A DNA stretch of 23,449 nucleotides from DATKWV01 sp035529405. Lineage in GTDB: Bacteria > Planctomycetota > Phycisphaerae > Sedimentisphaerales > Anaerobacaceae. Under the pieces are notes generated by a model that was not told where the DNA came from, did no database searches, and was given only the letters and a program-made list of their open reading frames with translations. Location of the stretch: contig DATKWV010000187.1 of the NCBI GenBank assembly GCA_035529405.1, positions 1 through 23,449 of the forward strand, given 5' to 3'. Position numbers and translations under genes: made by a program. Positions 13,369 to 20,950 of the stretch are shown here, one piece after another; the stretch's first letter is position 1; each line of letters opens with the position of its first letter.

Positions 13369-15459
13369 ATGAGTAGCTACATAGTGTTGGTAAAGCAGGT
13401 GCCGGACGTAAGCCAGATAACCGATAACGCGTTCGACCCGGAAAGCGGAACGCTCATAAGAACGCGTCTGGCAAGTGTGATAAACGAACTGGACTCGCAG
13501 GCCTTGGCCTTCGCAGGGTATATGAGACAGCTAAGCGATGACAAAGACGGCCGAATCGTGGCTTTGACGATGGGCCCGCCCATGGCTGAGGAGGTGCTGC
13601 GGTACAGTTTAAGCAGACGTACGGATATTGCGGTACTTCTGACCGACCGGGCCCTGGGCGGCGCAGACACGGTTGCTACGGCCAATCCGCTGGCATTTGC
13701 TGTACGCAAAATCGCTGCAGAAATATTCAGCAGTGAGGATAATTACTACGTCATTTCGGGTATGCAGTCGGTTGACGGTGACACTGCCCAGGTCCCTCCG
13801 CAAATCGCCGAAGAGCTGGGCCTGGCCTGCGTGGCTTATGTTACGGATGTCCGGTTCAGGAACAACCATTTCGAATTCACCCGGATTATCAGCGGCGGCA
13901 GCCAGGTTGTTGCTGTGAAAAAGCAGCCGGCGGTAATAACCGTAGCCAAGTATGAGTGGCCGTTGTTCGCGACGTTTGCGGGCACACGAAAGGCCAACAG
14001 AATGGAAATCATTCGCTGGGGCGCCGATGATATAAAGGCTGCCCATATCGGCGTTGCCGGCTCAAAGACACGTGTAATAAGAGTTTTTCCACCCGGCAAA
14101 AGTATGAGAAAATGCCGGCATATTAAAGATGTAAGGTCGCTTGCCGGGATACTTATCAGCACATTTGCCAGCCAGGACCAGGGCCGGGGAAACGACAGCA
14201 CCAAAACAGGCGGTTATGTCCTGCCCGGGCGCCGAAGCAGTTGGTGTGATAGAAGATTCGAAGGTACGGAAAAGGAGAGGCAGGATTTTCAAATTCTCGC
14301 TGATACATTGAGCCGGCTTGGCATCCACAGTGCCGGCGACATTGACCAGGCGGCTAAAGAGAAGATTCTGACCGCCTCGGGTGACCATTTTCACCAGAAG
14401 GCCCTTGAAGACATGGTAGAAGGTCTAAAGCTGACCAGACCAAGTTACACCGGCGAAGTCTGGGTGGTGGCCGAACATAACGGCGGTGTTGTACATCCTG
14501 CCACATTTGAGCTTATCGGCAAGGCAAGGGAACTTGCCGACAACCTTGAGACCAAAGTGGGCGTGTGTCTGGCGGGCTTTGAGCTTGAACCGATGACCAA
14601 AGAGTTAATCGCCGCTGGTGCCGATAACATCTACGTAATTGAAAACCAGATTTTGCGAGATTTCTACCCCGCGGCATATCGCAAGGCTGTGGCCGACTGC
14701 ATCAAAAAGTATTCGCCGCAGATAGTACTTTTCGCTGCGACACCGCAGGGCAGAATGCTCGCGCCGATGGTATCGTACAGACTCGGCTGCGGTTTAACGG
14801 CTGACTGTACCTCTCTTGATATCAGGGATAGTTCCCGGAAGGGACAAATCGGGATATTGCTGCAAACACGTCCTGCTCTCGGCGGCAATGTTATGGCTAC
14901 CATTTGCACAAAGGATTCGCCCTCTCAAATGGCCACCGCCAGACCCGGCGTTATGAAAAGACTGGCCCCGGATTACTCAAGAAAAGGCAAAGTAATCCGT
15001 CATAACGTCGAAATATCCGATTCCGATATCGCAACGCGAATCATAAACACCGAGCTGGGTACAGGGCAGGTAAACTTCGGCGCCGAGGTAATCGTCAGCG
15101 GCGGCAAGGGTATGCAGAACCGCGACAATTACAACAGGCTCGTAGGCGCTCTTTGCCAGGGACTAAGCCAAAAACTGGGTACCGAAGCTGAAAAAGGCGC
15201 CTCACGCGCAGCTGTCGAGCAGGGGTTAATCGAGCGCGTTCACCAGGTCGGTCAGACGGGTACATCCGTGGGACCTAAGCTTTATGTGGCTTTGGGTATA
15301 TCGGGAGCAATTCAGCACATGATAGGTATAGCCAACTCGCAGACAATCGTGGCTATAAACAGCGACCCCAACGCGCCTATCTTCAGACAGTGCGATTATT
15401 ATATCGTAGGCAATGTCGAGGACATTGTCCCGGAACTGGTCCAGGCCTTAAATGTTTAG
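13369..15459 (+). CDS. etfBA: Fused electron-transfer flavoprotein, EtfB-EtfA
   Basis: Soluble FAD protein that accepts electrons from acyl-CoA or amino-acid dehydrogenases and passes them to ETF-quinone oxidoreductase. One 696-residue chain joins the normally separate beta and alpha subunits. The EtfB part (1-245) has IVLVKQVPDVSQ, INELDSQALAFA, ALGGADTVATA and ISGMQSVDGDTAQVPPQIAEELG. A poorly conserved linker follows (about 245-350). The EtfA part has GEVWVVAEHNGG, GRMLAPMVSYRLGCGLTADCTSLD, RPALGGNVMATI, SGGKGMQ and the FAD motif VGQTGTSVGPKLYVALGISGAIQHMIGI, ending NSDPNAPIFRQCDYYIVGN. ATG 13369 is used because GGAAAG lies eight bases upstream; an earlier TTG adds ten unlike residues. The QO gene follows after 18 bp. 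The fused design keeps subunits in a 1:1 ratio. Bifurcating activity cannot be decided from sequence, but the ETF-QO neighbour favours a plain quinone-linked role. Confidence 0.93.
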   Translation: MSSYIVLVKQVPDVSQITDNAFDPESGTLIRTRLASVINELDSQALAFAGYMRQLSDDKDGRIVALTMGPPMAEEVLRYSLSRRTDIAVLLTDRALGGADTVATANPLAFAVRKIAAEIFSSEDNYYVISGMQSVDGDTAQVPPQIAEELGLACVAYVTDVRFRNNHFEFTRIISGGSQVVAVKKQPAVITVAKYEWPLFATFAGTRKANRMEIIRWGADDIKAAHIGVAGSKTRVIRVFPPGKSMRKCRHIKDVRSLAGILISTFASQDQGRGNDSTKTGGYVLPGRRSSWCDRRFEGTEKERQDFQILADTLSRLGIHSAGDIDQAAKEKILTASGDHFHQKALEDMVEGLKLTRPSYTGEVWVVAEHNGGVVHPATFELIGKARELADNLETKVGVCLAGFELEPMTKELIAAGADNIYVIENQILRDFYPAAYRKAVADCIKKYSPQIVLFAATPQGRMLAPMVSYRLGCGLTADCTSLDIRDSSRKGQIGILLQTRPALGGNVMATICTKDSPSQMATARPGVMKRLAPDYSRKGKVIRHNVEISDSDIATRIINTELGTGQVNFGAEVIVSGGKGMQNRDNYNRLVGALCQGLSQKLGTEAEKGASRAAVEQGLIERVHQVGQTGTSVGPKLYVALGISGAIQHMIGIANSQTIVAINSDPNAPIFRQCDYYIVGNVEDIVPELVQALNV

Positions 15460-15477
15460 CATGAGGTGAAATACGAA

Positions 15478-17142
15478 GTGTCAAACAACAACTACAACAG
15501 GGTTTCGGTTTTGATAGTTGGCGCCGGGCCTGCGGGACTGGCGGCGGCAATAAAGCTGAGAATCGAAAGGCCGGACATTGATGTGTGCGTGATAGAAAAA
15601 GCAGCAGGTCTGGGTAATCATAATCTCTCAGGAGCGGTATTGGAAGCCGAACCGCTGCATACGCTGCTGGATTCGGCTGTGCCGCAATGGCGCGGCAGCG
15701 AACAAGCAGGGGATGTGCTGGCTGGAAAAGCTGACAAAGACAATGTGATGTTCTTTTTAACCAGAAACTTCGCTTTCGACATTTTGTTCACAATAAAGCT
15801 TGCAAGAATATTACGCCTCGGTTTCGGCCAGATGACACACCACGGCGATTACATAGTTTCGGTCAGCAAACTGACGAAATGGCTTGGCAAAATAGCTACC
15901 GACCTTGGCGCCGAGGTGCTGACAGGATTTGCAGCAGAGGATATTGTTTCCGGACAAACAAACGGCACTGCAGCGGTAAGGCTTATTGACCAGGGCAGGG
16001 ACAAAGAAGGGCACAAACAGCACAACTTCGTTGAAGGCGAAATTATAAATGCGTCCTTTGTGCTGCTTGCCGAGGGCTGCGACGGACTTTTGACGGAAAA
16101 GTTCGTACAGAAAGCCGGCCTTGTCAGGCGGTCGCCCCAGCTTTACAGCGTCGGTGTAAAGGAACTTATAAAAGTAAGCACTCAGCAGTATGAAAGCTTC
16201 AGCAGCGGGCGGGTCGTTCACGCAATGGGCTATCCTATATGGACACCGGTACTTGGGCCGGGGATGTTCGGCGGCGGAATCGTATATCCCGGTATGCAGG
16301 ACCATATCGCCGTGGGCATGATAGTCGGGGCCGACTGGAAATATTATAATTTCAATCCCCAGGACGCACTGACCAATTTCAAGCAGCATAAGTTCATAAA
16401 AAAGTTTATCGCCGGCGGTACCGTTGTGGAGGCGGGGGCAAAAATGATACCCGAAGGCGGCTATTATGCCATACCAAGAGAGCCGGCAACCGGTGCTATC
16501 GGCAAAGAAAACGTGCTTATACTCGGTGACAGCGCCGGTTTTGTGAATATGCTTAAAATCAAGGGGCTTCACAACGCGATTGATTCGGGAATTAAGGCCG
16601 CCCAGGCGGTAGCCGACACATTCGAACAGCCCGGCAAGGCCGCACAGGAATACACGCGTCTTGTCGAACAGTCCAATATCGCGCGCGAGATGAAATCAGC
16701 CAGGAAATTCCGGCAGACAGTAGCTATGTGCGGCACAACCGTGGGGTTTGGTCTGTCGGTACTGGGGCCGCTGCTTCCGAAATTCAACGTCGAAAAAGAC
16801 TGCCAGGCCATGACAACCGACTCCTACAGGCTCAAAAACAACGTGCAGTTTGACAAGGACACGTTTACAGCAATGGCAGGCACCGAACATCGTGAAGAAC
16901 AGCCCAGCCACCTGAAAATACAAAACGAGGATATATGTCAGGCCGAATGCGCACCGAAGTTCGGCAGTGCCTGTATTACCTTCTGTCCGGCCGGTGTATA
17001 TGAAATCATCGGCGGCCGGCTGAAGGCGGCCAATCCGTCAAACTGTCTTCACTGCAAGACCTGCCAGAGGAAATGTCCCTACGACAACATCACCTGGACG
17101 GTCCCCGAAGGCGGCGGCGGACCCCGGTACAAAAGAATGTAG
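15478..17142 (+). CDS. Electron-transfer flavoprotein-ubiquinone oxidoreductase (FixC/FixX-like)
   Basis: Membrane-associated FAD and [4Fe-4S] protein that takes electrons from the adjacent EtfBA and reduces quinone. The 554-residue chain has the FAD Rossmann motif VGAGPAG (about 14-20), LSGAVLE, and ILGDSAGFVNMLKIKGLHNAIDSG near the FAD C-terminal part. The C-terminal ferredoxin-like domain has a cysteine (about 503) in TFCPAGVYE and the set C523-x2-C526-x2-C529 (CLHCKTCQRKCP), matching the cluster ligands of mitochondrial ETF-QO, plus C533 as in FixX; it ends NITWTVPEGGGGP, the quinone-side signature. The start GTG 15478 follows GAGGTGA by eight bases; an in-frame GTG at 15466 would add four residues. 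It is a single-chain equivalent of FixC plus FixX. Convergent with treT across 51 bp; no clear terminator was seen. Confidence 0.93.
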   Translation: MSNNNYNRVSVLIVGAGPAGLAAAIKLRIERPDIDVCVIEKAAGLGNHNLSGAVLEAEPLHTLLDSAVPQWRGSEQAGDVLAGKADKDNVMFFLTRNFAFDILFTIKLARILRLGFGQMTHHGDYIVSVSKLTKWLGKIATDLGAEVLTGFAAEDIVSGQTNGTAAVRLIDQGRDKEGHKQHNFVEGEIINASFVLLAEGCDGLLTEKFVQKAGLVRRSPQLYSVGVKELIKVSTQQYESFSSGRVVHAMGYPIWTPVLGPGMFGGGIVYPGMQDHIAVGMIVGADWKYYNFNPQDALTNFKQHKFIKKFIAGGTVVEAGAKMIPEGGYYAIPREPATGAIGKENVLILGDSAGFVNMLKIKGLHNAIDSGIKAAQAVADTFEQPGKAAQEYTRLVEQSNIAREMKSARKFRQTVAMCGTTVGFGLSVLGPLLPKFNVEKDCQAMTTDSYRLKNNVQFDKDTFTAMAGTEHREEQPSHLKIQNEDICQAECAPKFGSACITFCPAGVYEIIGGRLKAANPSNCLHCKTCQRKCPYDNITWTVPEGGGGPRYKRM

Positions 17143-17193
17143 AAAATGCCTGTTGTATTGCCCGGCACCTCCAGCGCGGCGTAATTGCCGACT

Positions 17194-18408
17194 TCACTTC
17201 TTGCCTAATATGGCGTTGAGCATATAGAGATAATCGGACAGAAGGCGGGTAATTAAAAACTTTTTCTGCACTGTTTCCTTTGCTTTTTCACCGATGCTTT
17301 TGCATTCAACGGGATTCTTCAACAAATATATAATCCTGTCGGCGAAGCCGGCGTTGTCGTAAGGATCAAGAAGGTATCCGTTTCTGCCGTCTTCGATTTG
17401 AATCGGAATACCGCCCACGTTGGACGCAACCACAGGCCTTTCTTTCCAGAGAGCCTCGGTAACCGAAAGACAGAATCCCTCTCTCGTGGACTTCTGTACT
17501 ATTACGCTGGAAAACCTCTGAATGGCGTTTACGAGTGTTTCATTGCTTCCTAAAACGAAAACAACATCGCCCTTTTGCACGAGTTTCTCGGCTTTCCTGT
17601 AAACCCTGTTGTACATCCTCAAACCCTCAGGGTCGTCGCTGGCAACGTTGTAGCACAAAACCAGTCTGCAATCGACTTTGGTTTTTACAAGGTTGAAGAT
17701 GTCTATCACGCCCTCAGGGTCTTTCCACGGGTCGAGTCTGGATACCTGTGTGATAACGGGTTTATCTGTCGGCACGCCGGCCTTTTCCAGGTGTTCGGAT
17801 ATGGTTTTGTCGCTTATGGCCCTGTTTTTGGCAGAAAGGGGATTTATAGCGGGAAACATAAGTCTCTGGTCAACCGGAAGGTCTTCTTTGAAATACTTTT
17901 CGCTTGAGAAGACAACCTGGTCGTACTTGAGCAGAAAGCCTTTGAGAAAATCCCATAATTCCCTGTGCGGGTCGGTCAGGTCTATATGACAGCGCCATAT
18001 CCATGGCTGGCGTTTTCTATATGCCCTTATTAAAGCCATCGGCTGGGGGTCGTGCACGATAATACAATCGTGCTCGAGATGTGTAAATCTGGCGAAGGTA
18101 TCGTTGACCTGCATGTAAATTCGTTTTTTTCTTTCGGATAAATTGAATTTTGCTCCCTGAAGCGCGCTGTGAAAACTTTTGGTAACTTCAAAAAACTCCT
18201 GACTGCCGTGCAAAATCCGCCAGCCGGCGTTTATGCCGACGTCGTTCATTAACAGCACCAGCGGATAAAGGATTTCAGCAACGCCGCCGCCCTGGTAGGT
18301 GGCATTCAGATGGACAATGCGCTTGCCGTAAAGGCCTCTGGCCCTTGCGTAAATCTCAGCCAGCGTATTGTCCGGCACTATATAACGGAAGTCTTCGAGT
18401 CTTAACAT
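17194..18408 (-). CDS. treT: TreT-type trehalose synthase, GT4 glycosyltransferase
   Basis: Cytosolic retaining glycosyltransferase that joins a nucleoside-diphosphate glucose to glucose to form trehalose, reversibly in some species. The 404-residue product follows the TreT pattern: LYGKRIVHLNATYQGGGVAEILYPL (GGGVAEIL at 40-47), WRILHGSQEFFEVTKSFH, CIIVHDPQPMALI, WIWRCHIDLTDPHRELWDFL, QVSRLDPWKDPEGVIDIFN and ASDDPEGL. The C-terminal EX7E motif is E310-GFCLSVT-E318; TreT relatives usually have EGFGLTVTE, so a Gly to Cys change sits in the nucleotide-sugar site. ATG 18408 is preceded by AGGAG at five bases. It lies 20 bp after the OtsA-OtsB fusion and is co-transcribed with it. Activity on another acceptor cannot be excluded. 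Confidence 0.85.
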   Translation of the reverse strand: MLRLEDFRYIVPDNTLAEIYARARGLYGKRIVHLNATYQGGGVAEILYPLVLLMNDVGINAGWRILHGSQEFFEVTKSFHSALQGAKFNLSERKKRIYMQVNDTFARFTHLEHDCIIVHDPQPMALIRAYRKRQPWIWRCHIDLTDPHRELWDFLKGFLLKYDQVVFSSEKYFKEDLPVDQRLMFPAINPLSAKNRAISDKTISEHLEKAGVPTDKPVITQVSRLDPWKDPEGVIDIFNLVKTKVDCRLVLCYNVASDDPEGLRMYNRVYRKAEKLVQKGDVVFVLGSNETLVNAIQRFSSVIVQKSTREGFCLSVTEALWKERPVVASNVGGIPIQIEDGRNGYLLDPYDNAGFADRIIYLLKNPVECKSIGEKAKETVQKKFLITRLLSDYLYMLNAILGKK

Positions 18409-18428
18409 AGCGTCTCCTTAACAATCTG

Positions 18429-20612
18429 TTACATTTTGGCCAGCCGGTCTAACAGGGACCTTAACTCATTTACCGAATCGAGGTTATATTGTGCTTTGGA
18501 AATACCGTAACCGACTTTAATCGAATAAGCTTTTTTCGGCAGGACGGCAAACATATCTTCATCGGTATAATCATCGCCTGCAGCGAAGATAAAATCCCAT
18601 TTACGTTTAGTCAGCCATTGCTCGGCAACGTGACCTTTGCTTATGCCGATGTTCTTTACCTCCAGAATCCTGCTGCCTTCGAAAACTCCGATATCGAGGT
18701 TATGTGTCAGGTTCGAGATCGCGGTTTTCAGTTCGCAGCTTCTCAAAGAGGCCAGTTCAGGGTCAGCGGTGCGGTAATGCCAGACCAATGAAAAATCCTT
18801 TTCCTCGACCCAGGAACCGGGTGTCCTGTCGGCGTACAATTCAAGGATGGGTTTTATTCTGTCCTTCCAGTCGTTTCTAAGCGGCTCTGCTGTGTGCCAC
18901 TGCCTGCCTTTTGTCCGAATCCAGGCCCCGTGTTCGGCTATCAGCGCCGTGTCAAGGGCGCCAAGCCAGTAATTGAGTGTATCTTTGTCTCTGCCGCTGA
19001 TTATCACTACTTCATTTTTCGGCACTGCGGTAAGTTTCTTTAATAAAGTCAGAAGTTTTTTGTCAGGTCCGGCCTTTTCCGGACGAGACGTAAAACTTAC
19101 GAGCGTGCCGTCGTAATCAAGCAAAAACAGCCTATTGGAACTGTTTTTATACGTGTTAAAGAGATTTTGCATGGTTGAGCTGTCGAGTTTATGGACCGCA
19201 AGTTCCTGCTGTCTTTTCTTTACGACGGCAGCAGTCTGGATAAAATCACGCGCCCATCTTGTAACAGTGTATCGCGCAAGCCTTTTCTGCATGAGTCTGT
19301 TGCGGTCGATTTGTTCTTTGACCGGCATTTCGAGGGCTTGTTTTATGGCATCGACAATGGCCTGTTTGTCGTGGGCATTTACGGCAAGAGCTTCACCAAG
19401 CTCGCTGGCTGCGCCGGCCATTTCGCTGAGGATTAACACACCTTTGCCGTCGGTTTTTGCGGCGACGAATTCTTTGGCTATGAGGTTCATCCCGTCGCGC
19501 AAAGGTGTCACCAGGGCCACGTCCGCTATACTATACAGGGCTGTAAGCCGCTCGAACGCAAGGAAACGATACAGGTACCATACGGGCACCCAGCCCAGAA
19601 CTCCGTGTTCACCGTTGATTCTGCCGACCAGGCCTTCGAGCTGTTTTCTCAGTTCCATGTAGCTTTCCACGCCGACGCGGGAGGGAACTGCTACCAGTAT
19701 TAGTGTGACTTTTTCCTTGTATCCTGGGTTCTGGGACAGGAATAAATCGAAGGCTTCGAGTCTCTGAATTATGCCCTTTGTATAATCCAGTCGGTCTATG
19801 GATATGATTATTTTTCTGTCACCTGCTTTCTTGCAGAGACCGGCCGCTCTTTTTTTGACTTTTGGATTTTCGGCCGCATGCGAGTATAGCTGGTAATCAA
19901 TTCCCATCGGGAACGCATCGACCTTGACAACTCTTTTGCCGACGGTCAATTCGCCCATGGAGTGCTCGGCTGCGGCTATGCGTGTGGTGCTGCTGAGAAA
20001 ATGCCGGACGTAGTCGTATGTGTGAAAGCCAATCAAATCGGCGCCGAGAAGGCCCGCAAGAATTTCCCTGCGCCACGGCAAAAGCCGGAACATCTCGAAA
20101 GAAGGAAAAGGTATGTGAAGAAAAAAACCGATTTGAGCCTCGGGCAGCTTCTCGCGGATAAGCTGTGGAAGCAGCATAAGCTGATAATCATGAACCCAGA
20201 TGCAGTCACCGTCTTTGGCAATTTTGACCACGGCATCACAAAAGGTCTTGTTGACTTTCCTGTAACTTTGCCAGTATCGCTGTTCGTATACGGTGTACAT
20301 GGGGAAGTAATGAAACAGCGGCCAAATCGTTTTGTTGCAAAAGCCGTGATAAAAATTCTGAATATCTCCGGCAGACAGAAAAACAGGATAACAGTTTTGT
20401 TCCTTGAGCCTGGTGGAAATGTGCGATTTCTGGCGGTTGTGGACCCTCTCGGACGCTATCCCGGGCCAGCCGAGCCATCTGCTCTGGTGTGAATTGCAGA
20501 ACGATGCCAGGCCGGTGGCAAGACCGCCTGCGCTGGGCTGAAAATGTAAATCGTTACCGCGCTTAAAGACACTTACCGGCAGTCTGTTTGAGACTATTAG
20601 TAATCCGCCCAT
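18429..20612 (-). CDS. Bifunctional trehalose-6-phosphate synthase / phosphatase
   Basis: Cytosolic two-domain enzyme: the N-terminal GT20 domain (OtsA-like) makes trehalose-6-phosphate from a nucleoside-diphosphate glucose and glucose-6-phosphate, and the C-terminal HAD domain (OtsB-like) removes the phosphate to give trehalose, an osmoprotectant. The 727-residue chain shows VSNRLPV (7-13), GWPG, WVHDYQLMLLPQLIREKLP, FFLHIPFPSFEMFRLLPWR, ADLIGFHTYDYVRHFL, SIDRLDYTKG and TPLRDGMNLIAKEFVA. The HAD part has DYDGTL (499-504), IISGR and GDDYTDEDMF (679-688). ATG 20612 is preferred: the promoter's transcription start falls near 20631, excluding a longer start at TTG 20630. treT follows after 20 bp. 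Fused TPS/TPP genes are known in several phyla. Confidence 0.96.
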   Translation of the reverse strand: MGGLLIVSNRLPVSVFKRGNDLHFQPSAGGLATGLASFCNSHQSRWLGWPGIASERVHNRQKSHISTRLKEQNCYPVFLSAGDIQNFYHGFCNKTIWPLFHYFPMYTVYEQRYWQSYRKVNKTFCDAVVKIAKDGDCIWVHDYQLMLLPQLIREKLPEAQIGFFLHIPFPSFEMFRLLPWRREILAGLLGADLIGFHTYDYVRHFLSSTTRIAAAEHSMGELTVGKRVVKVDAFPMGIDYQLYSHAAENPKVKKRAAGLCKKAGDRKIIISIDRLDYTKGIIQRLEAFDLFLSQNPGYKEKVTLILVAVPSRVGVESYMELRKQLEGLVGRINGEHGVLGWVPVWYLYRFLAFERLTALYSIADVALVTPLRDGMNLIAKEFVAAKTDGKGVLILSEMAGAASELGEALAVNAHDKQAIVDAIKQALEMPVKEQIDRNRLMQKRLARYTVTRWARDFIQTAAVVKKRQQELAVHKLDSSTMQNLFNTYKNSSNRLFLLDYDGTLVSFTSRPEKAGPDKKLLTLLKKLTAVPKNEVVIISGRDKDTLNYWLGALDTALIAEHGAWIRTKGRQWHTAEPLRNDWKDRIKPILELYADRTPGSWVEEKDFSLVWHYRTADPELASLRSCELKTAISNLTHNLDIGVFEGSRILEVKNIGISKGHVAEQWLTKRKWDFIFAAGDDYTDEDMFAVLPKKAYSIKVGYGISKAQYNLDSVNELRSLLDRLAKM

Positions 20613-20637
20613 TTCTTTGATTCTTTCCAACTCCGAG

Positions 20638-20667
20638 ATTATATCAGCTTAGCGCAGACAATTCCAA
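20638..20667 (-). promoter_or_regulatory. Sigma-70 promoter of the trehalose operon
   Basis: On the minus strand, TTGGAA (20667-20662) and a perfect TATAAT (20643-20638) are separated by 18 bp. Transcription would begin near 20631, about 19 nt before the ATG at 20612. Confidence 0.7.
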
Positions 20668-20864
20668 CAGTTTTTCGTTTCAGAGTTCCGCGTGCCGCAC
20701 AGGCGGTACATAAATCGGCCTTACGCTGCAAAAAACAGTTAACTTTGCCCAACGCTGCTGAATCGGTTGTTTGTGAGTATGCTGCGGACGGGGCGATTAT
20801 CGGCCCCCAATGTATTTTGCATTTAATGGACCGTGTTTACTATATATGCGGCTTTTTACATACG
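20668..20864. other. Intergenic space between the two divergent promoters
   Basis: No gene or structured element is recognised between the trehalose promoter and the CotH promoter; together with the two promoters the gap is 338 bp (20613-20950). Confidence 0.7.
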
Positions 20865-20899
20865 AAACCATTGACTTGATGGTTTTAAATTGTTATAAT
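20865..20899 (+). promoter_or_regulatory. Promoter of CotH gene with overlapping inverted repeat
   Basis: TTGACT (20871-20876) and TATAAT (20894-20899) are separated by 17 bp, near consensus. An inverted repeat AAACCAT-N7-ATGGTTT (20865-20885) overlaps the -35 box and could be a repressor operator. Transcription would start near 20906, about 45 nt before ATG 20951. Confidence 0.72.
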
Positions 20900-20950
20900 A
20901 ATGACCGTTGGCCCGATTAATAACCTCAATAGCCGGCAGGACGGGTGAAA

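Noticed and set aside
15811..16572. Long open frame antisense to the ETF-QO gene
   Set aside because: It lies wholly inside a confidently identified gene, shows no family resemblance and reflects codon bias of the coding strand.
19962..20492. 176-codon plus-strand frame inside the trehalose synthase gene
   Set aside because: It is antisense to the conserved GT20 domain and resembles no family.
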